In this document: piece after piece, positions 1 through 8,381 of the stretch
Layout of the letters: each line of letters opens with the position of its first letter
Numbering within the stretch: position 1 is the first letter of the stretch
Assembly (NCBI GenBank): GCA_910583615.1
Contig: CAJTXP010000001.1
Span: 101,444 to 165,443, forward strand
Direction: 5' to 3'
Source of the DNA: an uncultured Lachnospiraceae bacterium
Lineage (GTDB): Bacteria > Bacillota > Clostridia > Lachnospirales > Lachnospiraceae
DNA length: 64,000 nucleotides
The notes under the pieces: model-generated
The model's database searches: none
What the model saw: only the letters and a program-made list of their open reading frames with translations
Told to the model about the DNA's origin: nothing
Position numbers and translations under genes: made by a program

Positions 1-902
1 AGGGACAGGGTCTCCAGCCCCTGCAGGAAGAGGAACGCATGGAACGGAGAAAGCGTCGCTCCGGTATCCCGCAGCAGGACCGCACGGATATAGGTCACAA
101 AAGCGGCCGCGCCCACTGCGTCAGCAAAAGACACTCCATGATAGCTGGGGTTGGGTTCCGAGATCCACGGATAGTTCCCGGACGCTTTCCAGTCAAACCT
201 GCCGCTGTCAACGATCACGCCGCCGATGGCCGTTCCGTGGCCACCGATGAATTTGGTGGCCGAGTGGACTACAATGTCCGCGCCGTATTCGATGGGCCGC
301 ACCAGATAAGGCGTCGCAAAGGTAGAATCCACTACCAGCGGGATCTGATGCCGGTGAGCGACCTTTGCCAGTTCTTCCAGATCCGCCAGATTCGAGTTGG
401 GATTGCCCAGCGTCTCCACAAAGATCGCTTTTGTATTCTCCCGGATCGCCGCCTCAAAGGAACCTTCCACCTGCGGGTCCACAAAGGTTGTCGTCACTCC
501 GTTCGTCTGCGGCAGCGTATGGGCCAGCAGATTATAAGTTCCGCCGTAGATGGTCTTCGATGCCACGATATGTTCTCCTGATTTCGCCAGCGTCTGGAAC
601 GTGTAGGAGATGGCCGCCGCGCCGGAAGCCACTGCCAGCGCCGCCACGCCACCCTCCAGAGACGCGATCCTCTGCTCGAAGATGTCCTGCGTGGGATTCG
701 TCAGCCTGCCGTAGATATTTCCTGCGTCCTTCAGGCCGAAACGATCCGCCGCATGCTGCGAATCATGGAATACATAGGATGTGGTTGCATAGATCGGAAC
801 CGCTCTTGCATCCGTAACCGGGTCAGCCTGCTCCTGTCCGATATGTAACTGTCTGGTCTCAAACGCCCAGTTTCTGGAATCTCTGATATTTTTCTCTGCC
901 AT
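1..902 (-). CDS. metY: O-acetylhomoserine aminocarboxypropyltransferase, partial (runs off left edge)
   Basis: PLP-dependent Cys/Met metabolism enzyme that makes homocysteine from O-acetylhomoserine and sulfide in the cytoplasm. The first 300 residues are present; the C-terminus lies outside the window. The start is ATG at 902 behind GGAGGAAATAAAA. Visible family features are the GQEQADPVTDARAVPIYATT N-terminal block, YGRLTNPT near residue 64, the VASGAAA block near 91 and the PLP lysine motif SATKFIGGHG, with K at about 217. It has its own promoter at 948-976. cysK at 58.8 kb is the other sulfur-assimilation gene in the window but is not linked to it. A cystathionine gamma-synthase is the nearest alternative, but the long N-terminal region and the HATKF-type motif favour MetY. 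Confidence 0.93.
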   Translation of the reverse strand, partial: MAEKNIRDSRNWAFETRQLHIGQEQADPVTDARAVPIYATTSYVFHDSQHAADRFGLKDAGNIYGRLTNPTQDIFEQRIASLEGGVAALAVASGAAAISYTFQTLAKSGEHIVASKTIYGGTYNLLAHTLPQTNGVTTTFVDPQVEGSFEAAIRENTKAIFVETLGNPNSNLADLEELAKVAHRHQIPLVVDSTFATPYLVRPIEYGADIVVHSATKFIGGHGTAIGGVIVDSGRFDWKASGNYPWISEPNPSYHGVSFADAVGAAAFVTYIRAVLLRDTGATLSPFHAFLFLQGLETLS

Positions 903-947
903 TTTTATTTCCTCCGAATTTTCTTTGTTTTCTGAATTTCTGTAAAC

Positions 948-976
948 ATACTATCATAGTAGGTTTTCTTTGTCTA
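948..976 (-). promoter_or_regulatory. Promoter of metY
   Basis: On the minus strand the sequence reads TAGACA, 17 bases, TAGTAT, which is a sigma-A type promoter about 45 bases before the metY start. A short palindrome, ACTATcATAGT, overlaps the -10 region. Confidence 0.55.
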
Positions 977-1055
977 ATACGCAAAAAAAATACCCGGTTA
1001 TAGAATGAAACTATAGCTGGGATGTCCAAAGCGCAATTCAAATTTTGGAACCTTG

Positions 1056-1084
1056 TTGCAAACCACGCATCTCTGCTTTACAAT
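1056..1084 (+). promoter_or_regulatory. Promoter of the rpiR-type regulator
   Basis: TTGCAA, 17 bases, TACAAT; about 105 bases before the regulator start at 1190. Confidence 0.55.
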
Positions 1085-1122
1085 CATTTTATAAAAACCA
1101 GAACATGAAAAAGCATCAGATC

Positions 1123-1138
1123 CGTTTCTACGGAAACG
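1123..1138. promoter_or_regulatory. Inverted repeat, candidate RpiR autoregulatory operator
   Basis: CGTTTC-TACG-GAAACG lies between the promoter at 1056-1084 and the regulator start, where a repressor could act on its own gene. Binding by the RpiR protein is inference from position only. Confidence 0.35.
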
Positions 1139-1189
1139 TAAATCTGTTCCTGTCCCATTATATCATGGAAAGGGAAAGGAAAAAACGCC

Positions 1190-2089
1190 ATGCTGATTTC
1201 ACAGAAGATCGAACAGATGATCCGCTATACGCAGGATGCCCAGAAAAATATAGGAGAATTTCTGCTCAGCGAAAAACAGCGTCTCTCAGATTATACGATG
1301 CAGGAAATTGCGGATGCAACCTTCTCTTCCAAGCCGACACTGGTACGGATTGCCAAAAAGCTTGGATTTTCCGGATGGAATGACCTTATGGCGGCTTATA
1401 AAGAGGAAGTACGCTATATGGCCACGCACAAAAATGATGCGGACGTCAATCAGCCATTTACCAGTGAAGAATCACCGCTGGAGATCGCGGGAAAAATCGG
1501 AGCCGTGAACCAGGAAAGCATCCAGGAAACGCTTCAGCTGCTGGATCAGGACGCTCTGGAACAGGCAGTGGAGATTCTGCTCAAGGCCCGCCGGATCTGT
1601 ATCTTCGGAATCAGCATCAATTATTTTATGGGAGAGCTTTTTCAGCACAAAATGATTCTGATCGGACGTCCGGTGGAAATTATCGCACAGGCGGAGCAGC
1701 GTTTTCAGGCGGAATCCATGATCCGAAAAGACTGCGCGATCCTGATCTCCTATTCTGGCAATGAAAAGGGAAGAAATCCGACTTCCGTGATTCCGAATCT
1801 GGAAAAACATCAGGTACCAATCATCGGCATCACCAGCATGGGAGACAATCTGCTTCGTCAGCATGCTGACTGCACGCTGACCATCGCTTCCCGCGAAAAA
1901 CTGTATTCCAAGATCGGCTCCTTCGCCACCGAAACATCCATCATGTTTCTTCTGGATATGCTGTATGCCTGTTATTTTGCCAAAAATTACGATAGAAATA
2001 TGGAATACCGCGTGAGCCTTTCCAGATCCGTCGAGCAGAACCGCTATTCGACCGCGCAGGGAATCATGGAAGAATCCGGCAAAATCTAA
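1190..2089 (+). CDS. MurR/RpiR family regulator of the beta-glucoside PTS operon
   Basis: 299 residues. The N-terminal 75 residues form an RpiR-type helix-turn-helix (MQEIADATFSSKPTLVRIAK near 42-61). The C-terminal part, about 115-270, is a SIS domain that binds phosphosugars (ICIFGISINYFMGEL; DCAILISYSGNEKGRNP). RpiR proteins repress or activate sugar operons in response to a phosphosugar. It lies directly upstream of a PTS permease and a GH1 phosphoglucosidase on the same strand, so it most likely controls them and senses the imported phospho-beta-glucoside. The start is ATG at 1190 behind AAAGGAAAAAACGCC. A hairpin separates it from the PTS gene. Confidence 0.9.
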   Translation: MLISQKIEQMIRYTQDAQKNIGEFLLSEKQRLSDYTMQEIADATFSSKPTLVRIAKKLGFSGWNDLMAAYKEEVRYMATHKNDADVNQPFTSEESPLEIAGKIGAVNQESIQETLQLLDQDALEQAVEILLKARRICIFGISINYFMGELFQHKMILIGRPVEIIAQAEQRFQAESMIRKDCAILISYSGNEKGRNPTSVIPNLEKHQVPIIGITSMGDNLLRQHADCTLTIASREKLYSKIGSFATETSIMFLLDMLYACYFAKNYDRNMEYRVSLSRSVEQNRYSTAQGIMEESGKI

Positions 2090-2108
2090 AACGCAGGCAA
2101 GATCTGTG

Positions 2109-2163
2109 AAACGGCATTTTGCATTCGGGTGAAAAAACAGCCCGGATGACAAAATGCCGTTTT
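2109..2163 (+). terminator. Hairpin between the RpiR gene and the PTS gene
   Basis: AAACGGCATTTTG and CAAAATGCCGTTT form a 13-base inverted repeat with further CGGG/CCCG pairing inside. Only a short T run follows, so it may be a weak terminator or an attenuator of the downstream operon. Confidence 0.5.
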
Positions 2164-2176
2164 ACCGTATCTGTGC

Positions 2177-2182
2177 TATACT
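2177..2182 (+). promoter_or_regulatory. Candidate extended -10 promoter of the beta-glucoside operon
   Basis: TGC-TATACT is an extended -10 hexamer about 50 bases before the PTS start codon. No clear -35 is seen, which fits a promoter that needs an activator. Confidence 0.35.
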
Positions 2183-2233
2183 CATCTTACAAACCCGGGG
2201 AACGTAAGAATAATAAAAAGGAGTAAAAGTGAG

Positions 2234-4171
2234 ATGGCAAAATATGATGGCCTGGCAAGAATCATTATACAGAATGTGGGCGGCAAAGCAAATATTATCA
2301 GCGTGACCCATTGCGTCACAAGGCTGCGCTTTAAACTGAAGGATGAGACTCTGGCGCAGACGGAGATGCTGAAGCAGACCAAAGGCGTTATGACAGTGAT
2401 GCAGAGCGGAGGACAGTATCAGGTGGTGATCGGACAGCAGGTTCCGGATGTGTATGAATGCGTGGTAAGGATCGCAAAGCTGAACCAGACACCGTCCGAT
2501 TCGTCCGAAGACGAACCGCAGTCGCTGGGAGCAAGATTTATCTCCACCGTAACCGGAGTATTTACACCGCTTCTTGGCATGCTGTGTGCCTGCGGTATGC
2601 TGAAAGGTTTTCTTGCCGCAACGGTTGGATTCGGACTTTTGACAAAAGACGCCGGCATCTACATCCTGCTGTACAACGCCGGAGACGCGCTGTTTTATTT
2701 CCTGCCGGTCATAGTCGGATTCACGGCAGCAAGGAAATTCAAACTGAACGAATTTTCCGGACTGATGATCGGCCTTACCATGTGCGCGCCGAATATCGTG
2801 GCCATGTCGGGCGGAGACGCGCTCGGAACCTTTCTGGGAATTGATTATTATAAAACGATTTTTGGAATCCCCATGCTTCTGCCGTCCACGGGGAATTATA
2901 CTTCCACGGTCCTGCCTGTTATTGTGGCTGTATATGTTGCCGCAAAACTGGAAACATGGCTGAAAAAAGTGATCCCGACAGTCGTCCGGTCTTTCCTGGT
3001 TCCGTTTTTCCTTCTGGTTATCATTCTTCCGGTAACCTTTCTGGTACTCGGCCCCATCACCAGCATGGCAAGCAATGTCCTGGCGTCGATCACCATGACG
3101 GTTTACAACATTGCTCCCTGGCTGTCCGGCGCGATCCTTGGCTTTATTCATCAGATCCTGGTCATCTTCGGCCTGCACTGGAGTTATTCAGCGATCCGAT
3201 ACAATAACTTTGCCACACTTGGCTATGATACGATCATTACGCCGAATTTCTGTGCGGCGTTCTGTCAGACGGCCGCGGTATGCGCCGTATGGCTGCGGAC
3301 CAGAAACCGGCAGCTCAAAGGCTTATGTGCTCCGGCCGCGATTTCCGGTATCTTCGGCGTATCGGAACCCTGTATCTATGGAATCAATCTTCCGAAAAAG
3401 ACGCCCTTTTTCTGCGGCTGTATCGGAGCGGCCGTCAGCGGCGCCCTCGTTGGCCTGATGAAGCTTAAAATCTATTCCGGCGGAGTGGGCGTTTTCGCGA
3501 TCGCAAACTTTATCGACCCGAACACCGGAGATATGGGCGGAGCGATCCGGATTACCCTGTGTATTCTTGCAGGCTGCGTCATCAGCTTTCTTCTGACCAT
3601 GGTCGCCTACAGAGAACCCCAGTCCGTGCCGGCAGAAAGCAGCCGTACCCGCACAGAGTCCCAAAATGCACCGTCTTTGGAGACTACAGCATCAGGAGCC
3701 GAAGAGCAGCGTACGATGATTCTGACATCTCCTCTGGAAGGTACGGTAAGAGCGCTGAACACCATTGAAGATCCGGTATTTAACAGCGGGGTCATGGGAC
3801 AGGGATGCGCGGTGGAACCATCCGCAGGATTTGTCACGGCTCCGGAAGCAGGCGTGGCGGTCAGCGTACCTGCCAGCAGCCACGCGGTGGGCGTGCAGCT
3901 GGATAATGGAATGGAACTGCTCATTCATGTGGGAATGGATACCGTGGAATTAAATGGAAAACACTATCATGCTTTGATAAAGGAAGGGGAACGTTTTGAA
4001 AAAGGGCAGAAACTGATGGAATTCGATCTGGAAGCAATTCGGGCCGCCGGATATTCTCTGGTAACCCCTGTCATTATAACCAATACAGACCAGTACCGGA
4101 ACGTGGACCTGGAAGTTCCTGCCGGCCGGAACGTGGCGGTCGGAGAGTCCCTTTTGAAATTAACCGTCTGA
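2234..4171 (+). CDS. bglP: Beta-glucoside PTS permease EIIBCA
   Basis: 645 residues in the order EIIB, EIIC, EIIA. EIIB (1-85) has the phosphorylatable cysteine in ISVTHCVTRLRFKLKD (C27). EIIC (about 105-470) is the membrane channel with many hydrophobic segments and the glucoside-family blocks GFIHQILVIFGLHWS and ISGIFGVSEPCIYGINLP. EIIA (about 500-645) is of the glucose/beta-glucoside type, with its phosphohistidine in LLIHVGMDTVELNG (H565). It imports and phosphorylates an aryl- or cello-type beta-glucoside using phosphate from HPr. It is followed 37 bases later by the phospho-beta-glucosidase that would hydrolyse the product. The exact substrate cannot be read from the sequence. Confidence 0.94.
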   Translation: MAKYDGLARIIIQNVGGKANIISVTHCVTRLRFKLKDETLAQTEMLKQTKGVMTVMQSGGQYQVVIGQQVPDVYECVVRIAKLNQTPSDSSEDEPQSLGARFISTVTGVFTPLLGMLCACGMLKGFLAATVGFGLLTKDAGIYILLYNAGDALFYFLPVIVGFTAARKFKLNEFSGLMIGLTMCAPNIVAMSGGDALGTFLGIDYYKTIFGIPMLLPSTGNYTSTVLPVIVAVYVAAKLETWLKKVIPTVVRSFLVPFFLLVIILPVTFLVLGPITSMASNVLASITMTVYNIAPWLSGAILGFIHQILVIFGLHWSYSAIRYNNFATLGYDTIITPNFCAAFCQTAAVCAVWLRTRNRQLKGLCAPAAISGIFGVSEPCIYGINLPKKTPFFCGCIGAAVSGALVGLMKLKIYSGGVGVFAIANFIDPNTGDMGGAIRITLCILAGCVISFLLTMVAYREPQSVPAESSRTRTESQNAPSLETTASGAEEQRTMILTSPLEGTVRALNTIEDPVFNSGVMGQGCAVEPSAGFVTAPEAGVAVSVPASSHAVGVQLDNGMELLIHVGMDTVELNGKHYHALIKEGERFEKGQKLMEFDLEAIRAAGYSLVTPVIITNTDQYRNVDLEVPAGRNVAVGESLLKLTV

Positions 4172-4208
4172 ATATAAACGTCCATTTATAAAAGGAGGAA
4201 CACGAACT

Positions 4209-5633
4209 ATGAGTATGCCTGAAAATTTTCTCTGGGGAGGCGCAACGGCCGCTAATCAGTACGAAGGCGCTTTCGACACGGACGGCAAAGGCCTGAGTAT
4301 TGCAGACGTGGAACGCGGATCGGTCAAGGGCGTCCCGCGTACCATTGACGAAACCGTCAAGGAAGGGGTTTTCTACCCAAGCCACACAGCGACCGATTTC
4401 TATCATCATTACAAAGAAGATATTGCCCTGTTTGCAGAAATGGGTTTTAAATGCTATCGGATGTCCATTGCATGGACCCGTATATTCCCAAACGGCGATG
4501 ATGCAAAACCCAATGAAGCAGGACTGCAGTTTTACGACAGTGTATTTGACGAACTTCACAAATATGGCATTGAACCGGTTGTCACACTGCACCACTATGA
4601 GATGCCTCTGAACCTGGTAAAAAAATACGGAGCGTGGAGAAACCGGAAGCTTGTGGATCTGGCCGTCCGCTATGCGAAAGTGGTCATGGAGCGGTATAAG
4701 GAGAAAGTAAAATACTGGCTGACCTTTAATGAGATCAATGCGCTTGTCATCTCTCCCAGGCCATGGCATCAGGCCGGGATCATCTATGGACCGGACGAAA
4801 ATCCGGCGGATGTGAAGCTGCAGGCATCCCATCATCAGCTCCTTGCCAGCGCACTGACGATCATTGAGGGCAGAAAGATCAATCCGGAATTTCAGTTTGG
4901 CTGCATGCTGATCTATCCTCTCAGTTACGCCTATACCTGCAAGCCCACGGATCAGATCCTCGCAAGGGAAAAAATGCTCCGGACCTATTATTTCGGCGAC
5001 GTCCACGTAAGAGGACGTTATACGAACAGTTGCAGAACTTTTCAGGAATCCATCAGCGGCCATTTTACCATGGAACCCGGAGACGATGAGATTCTGAAAG
5101 AAGGGGTAGTGGACTTCATTGCATTCAGTTATTATTTCTCCCAGGTAGAAAGCGATGAACCCCTTATGGAGCTGGTTGGGAATGTGGCAAAAGGCGGGAA
5201 AAACCCCTATCTGAAAGTGACGGAATGGGGCTGGCAGATCGACCCGGTCGGGCTTCGGAACGCCCTGAACAACCTGTACGACCGCTATCAGATCCCCCTG
5301 TTTATCGTGGAAAACGGCATGGGCGCCATTGACCGTCTGGAAGAGGACGGAACGGTTCACGACGACTACCGCATCTTTTATCTCAAAGAACATCTCTCCG
5401 CCATGAAAGACGCCGTGGAGATCGATCATGTAGACTTGATGGGTTATACCATGTGGGGATGTACGGATCTCGTCTCAGCCGGAACCGGAGAACTGCGTAA
5501 ACGCTATGGTTTTATCTACGTGGACCAGAACGACGACGGAAGCGGTACCATGAAACGTTATAAAAAAGACTCCTTTTACTGGTATCAGAACCTGATCCGG
5601 ACAAACGGACAGCTGCTGGATCAGGAGGAATAG
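4209..5633 (+). CDS. 6-phospho-beta-glucosidase, glycoside hydrolase family 1
   Basis: 474 residues, the normal GH1 length. The acid/base glutamate is in WLTFNEIN (E175) and the nucleophile is in FIVENGMG (E368). The N-terminal signature FLWGGATAANQYEGA is present. The late segment SAGTGELRKRYGFIYVD matches the phosphate-binding region that separates phospho-beta-glucosidases from plain beta-glucosidases. It hydrolyses the 6-phosphorylated beta-glucoside delivered by the PTS permease just upstream. Start is ATG behind AAAGGAGGAACACGAACT. BglA, AscB and BglH are alternative names within the same group, so no symbol is assigned. Confidence 0.93.
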   Translation: MSMPENFLWGGATAANQYEGAFDTDGKGLSIADVERGSVKGVPRTIDETVKEGVFYPSHTATDFYHHYKEDIALFAEMGFKCYRMSIAWTRIFPNGDDAKPNEAGLQFYDSVFDELHKYGIEPVVTLHHYEMPLNLVKKYGAWRNRKLVDLAVRYAKVVMERYKEKVKYWLTFNEINALVISPRPWHQAGIIYGPDENPADVKLQASHHQLLASALTIIEGRKINPEFQFGCMLIYPLSYAYTCKPTDQILAREKMLRTYYFGDVHVRGRYTNSCRTFQESISGHFTMEPGDDEILKEGVVDFIAFSYYFSQVESDEPLMELVGNVAKGGKNPYLKVTEWGWQIDPVGLRNALNNLYDRYQIPLFIVENGMGAIDRLEEDGTVHDDYRIFYLKEHLSAMKDAVEIDHVDLMGYTMWGCTDLVSAGTGELRKRYGFIYVDQNDDGSGTMKRYKKDSFYWYQNLIRTNGQLLDQEE

Positions 5634-5643
5634 AAGCCGCTGT

Positions 5644-5680
5644 CAGGGCAAAGCAAAACAGGCTTTGCCCTGATTTCTTA
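5644..5680 (+). terminator. Terminator of the beta-glucoside operon
   Basis: Perfect 11-bp stem CAGGGCAAAGC / GCTTTGCCCTG with a 7-base loop followed by ATTTCTTATT, immediately after the glucosidase stop codon. Confidence 0.85.
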
Positions 5681-6367
5681 TTGAACATTCATAATTACTT
5701 TAATACATTCGTTACAGTTTTTGTGCTTATCTACATTGTAAATATGGCATGTGATTTTCCTTCCGGCCTGCATAAGTTCAGAGACTCCCTGGGCATAATA
5801 TCCTGGAATGTATCCCAGCACATTTTTCGATACATCCAGCAGCTGTACAGCATAAGGATCATATGAATTATCAGGTTCCCTCTTTAATAATACTTCATCT
5901 CCTCTGGTAACTTTCACAGCATCCTCGCATGCGTTCCCTCCGCATCCAAGGTAATGGCGCACTCCTGCCATAAAAAAAATCCGCGTCACGTTTCCGTCTG
6001 TATCCAGAATCGGATCTATAAATTCAAGACTGTCAATGGGGAGTCTGGCGCCGCTTCTTTTCAGCAGCATATATTCATCATACTCATTCAGTCCATATTT
6101 CTGTAGAATCTCCTTCATATCTCTTCTTTTTTTATCCGGCAGGCGACTGGCAAAGACGGAAAATAATTTTTCATCTTTATATACGCGGTCCAGTTCCTGG
6201 AAGCAGAGCAAAAGTTTAAATCCATCCGCAATTGCATCTTTTACCTCTTTGCAATACCAGAATTCATATTGTCCATTCCTGGTCAGCTGACCGACAACAT
6301 ACTGTTTTCTGGATTTCTCTGATTTCCAGATCAGATAAAGAAAATCTTTTCCATTTTTTACTGACAT
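5678..6367 (-). CDS. HIRAN-domain protein, partner of the HipA-like kinase
   Basis: 229 residues. The last 110 residues form a HIRAN domain (FMAGVRHYLG near 132, GDEVLLKREPDNSYDPYAVQ near 159-178, VLGYIPGYYAQ near 187), the fold found in Rad5/HLTF that binds DNA ends. The first 120 residues are not recognised. It starts one base after the stop of the HipA-like gene, so the two are translationally coupled. Both genes are clearly AT-richer than their neighbours, which suggests transfer. A role as regulator, antitoxin or DNA-targeting partner of the kinase is inference; the pair itself is what the sequence shows. Confidence 0.8.
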   Translation of the reverse strand: MSVKNGKDFLYLIWKSEKSRKQYVVGQLTRNGQYEFWYCKEVKDAIADGFKLLLCFQELDRVYKDEKLFSVFASRLPDKKRRDMKEILQKYGLNEYDEYMLLKRSGARLPIDSLEFIDPILDTDGNVTRIFFMAGVRHYLGCGGNACEDAVKVTRGDEVLLKREPDNSYDPYAVQLLDVSKNVLGYIPGYYAQGVSELMQAGRKITCHIYNVDKHKNCNECIKVIMNVQ

Positions 6368-6368
6368 A

Positions 6369-7250
6369 TTATCCCTCTCTCTTTATCTCATATACCTCTT
6401 TCATCAACTCTATTTTCCCCAAAAGATATCTTTTAATCAAGGTTATTTTTTTATCTGTGAGCACTTCTGTGTATTTGTACAATATATCATCCAAAGATGA
6501 ATCTGTTACTGTCAATTCTATCTTATTCACAGTTTCTACTGTCTGACTGTAATAGTTTTTCCGAAGATATTCAAGCACATCCAAATGCGTTGGCTGCTTT
6601 TCGTCTGAAACAGAAATCCGAATCAATGATCTTGACTTTGTATCAATCAGCGATCTCCACAGACGCATATCTTTTCCCAGATATTGATCAATTTTATCCT
6701 CTTTCACGTAGGCGCACAGAGATGAACTGTTATCATATAAAGGGCTTAACTCGAATCCTTTTTCTAATGGTATCAATGCCCAGTTACTCTGATGTCTGTC
6801 CGTATTTCCGATCAGAAAATCAAAAATGAGAATTTTCAGGAAGTTGTAAAACAGACCAAAAGGATCCAATACCTTTTTTATCATTTCGATCGAATATTTA
6901 TCCCCTGTAATAGTGTCCTTCAGTTTCTCTACATCAAAACTTTGATATCTGGAACTGATGCAATAGATCCCCTCTATCAATATCTGGTCGGTATGATCTA
7001 TAATATTGTAACTCATAGACCCTTCACGTCCATGGTATATCCCAATTTCAAATTTTGCGCGTGGAATTTCCAATAATTCAGCTAAATCACATGCTATACA
7101 CTCTGATACATGATCTGTTGTCGTTTCATCTTTTTTAAATTTAAATAACCCCGTCTGATCTGTATCCGGATTGATCAGCCATAATTTCTCACTCCGGCCG
7201 CTTCCTTCTGATGCACCTTCAAATTTCATCCAAAATGAAAAATCCTTCAT
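6369..7250 (-). CDS. HipA-like (CtkA-type) protein kinase
   Basis: 293 residues, shorter than classical HipA (about 440). The kinase core is visible. The catalytic loop is FLIGNTDRHQSNWAL, with N149, D151, H153 and N156. The metal-binding motif is ELSPLYDNSSSL, with D173 in place of DFG. The HipA N-subdomain-1 is missing, which is typical of the short CtkA-like branch. HipA-fold kinases phosphorylate serine or threonine of translation factors and act as toxins in HipBA. No HipB-type helix-turn-helix gene is nearby; a HIRAN protein follows instead. Start is ATG at 7250. Confidence 0.85.
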   Translation of the reverse strand: MKDFSFWMKFEGASEGSGRSEKLWLINPDTDQTGLFKFKKDETTTDHVSECIACDLAELLEIPRAKFEIGIYHGREGSMSYNIIDHTDQILIEGIYCISSRYQSFDVEKLKDTITGDKYSIEMIKKVLDPFGLFYNFLKILIFDFLIGNTDRHQSNWALIPLEKGFELSPLYDNSSSLCAYVKEDKIDQYLGKDMRLWRSLIDTKSRSLIRISVSDEKQPTHLDVLEYLRKNYYSQTVETVNKIELTVTDSSLDDILYKYTEVLTDKKITLIKRYLLGKIELMKEVYEIKREG

Positions 7251-7307
7251 GCATGTTCCTCTCCCGAAAAACTCTTTTTATTCCTCCACTTCCTATGTAA
7301 CACATTG

Positions 7308-7336
7308 ATTATACTATAAATTTATCCTCATGTCAC
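7308..7336 (-). promoter_or_regulatory. Promoter of the HipA-like/HIRAN pair
   Basis: On the minus strand: GTGACA, 17 bases, TATAAT, about 58 bases before the kinase start codon. Confidence 0.6.
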
Positions 7337-7351
7337 CCTTCTGCAATAAAA

Positions 7352-8221
7352 TCAAAAGCGCTCCGACAGAAAAAGCCCCGCCACCGCCAGCATCGTTCCC
7401 GCCGCCGAAGTCCATGTAACCGGTTCTTTCAGCACCAGCACGGAGGTAATGACCGTGATCACCGGGACCATATAGATGTATACGCTGGTCCGTACGGCTC
7501 CCAGCACTTTTACCGCCACATTCCAGGTCACAAAGCAGAGCGCCGATGCGCCAAGCCCCAGGTAGAGCACATTCAGCAGATTCGCCGGATGCGCGAACCG
7601 TTCCAGCCGTACATCGAACCGAAACAGCGTGGGGAACATACAGATAACCCCATAGAAAAAGGTCCTGCGGGTGGTAAGGATGACCGGATGTCCAAGACTG
7701 CTGATCCTTCTTGTCAGCAGGGAATAGCAGGCCCATACAAATGCCGCCAGGAGCGCCAGCAGATCGCCCATGGGACTTAACTGAAGCCTGGACCCGTTAA
7801 AGCTGATCAGGACCACACCGGCCATGGCCACGCCGAAGCCGACGAAAAAACCGGCTCGAAGCTTCTCCCCGGACCGGCCGAAGAGGTGGGACAGGATGGC
7901 GGTGAAAAAAGGCGCCACGGATATGATAACCCCCACATTGGACGCCATGGTATAAGTCAGCGCGATGTTTTCCAGCAGATAATATAGATAGATTCCGCAC
8001 AGCCCCGCTACCGCAAACAAAAGCTCCTGTCTTGGATCTTCCAGCTCAAGCCGCCGGGGACAGACCAGAAGCAGCGCCGCAAATCCCAGCGCAAAGCGGA
8101 AGAACAGGATCTCCTCCGGCTGAAAATCCGCCAGCAGAACCTTGGTGGAGATAAAGGTCGTTCCCCAGATGATGACTGTAAAAAGCGCCGCCTGATGACC
8201 GGCTGATCTTTTGTTTTCCAT
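7352..8221 (-). CDS. EamA-family (DMT) membrane transporter
   Basis: 289 residues with about ten hydrophobic segments arranged as two EamA repeats. The first repeat begins at FTVIIWGTTFISTKVLL and the second at PMGDLLALLAAFVWACYSLLTRR. The family exports metabolites or drugs; the substrate is unknown. ATG at 8221 is chosen because AAGGATGGA lies about 8-11 bases before it; the ATG four codons upstream at 8233 has AAGG directly against it. An AraC-type regulator lies upstream on the same strand and could control it. Confidence 0.88.
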   Translation of the reverse strand: MENKRSAGHQAALFTVIIWGTTFISTKVLLADFQPEEILFFRFALGFAALLLVCPRRLELEDPRQELLFAVAGLCGIYLYYLLENIALTYTMASNVGVIISVAPFFTAILSHLFGRSGEKLRAGFFVGFGVAMAGVVLISFNGSRLQLSPMGDLLALLAAFVWACYSLLTRRISSLGHPVILTTRRTFFYGVICMFPTLFRFDVRLERFAHPANLLNVLYLGLGASALCFVTWNVAVKVLGAVRTSVYIYMVPVITVITSVLVLKEPVTWTSAAGTMLAVAGLFLSERF

Positions 8222-8381
8222 GCTGTATTCCATCCTTATTTCAATTTCGATTTCGTATCCTGTCTGATAACGTTTTACTATTCTAACTCATTTTACAGGT
8301 TATGTCTTGTAAAATATTTCCAAAGCTGCTTTCGGACAGATGCTGTTTTTCATTAACTGCCTGACACTACTTTTCATCTTA

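Noticed and set aside
39..817. Long plus-strand frames at the left edge
   Set aside because: They are antisense to metY, which has clear PLP-enzyme motifs on the minus strand.
2162..3178. 338-codon minus-strand frame under the PTS gene
   Set aside because: Antisense shadow of bglP, rich in His/Arg/Asp as expected from reverse reading.
4074..5429. 451-codon minus-strand frame
   Set aside because: It lies entirely antisense to the GH1 glucosidase, which has both catalytic glutamates; the antisense protein is compositionally odd.
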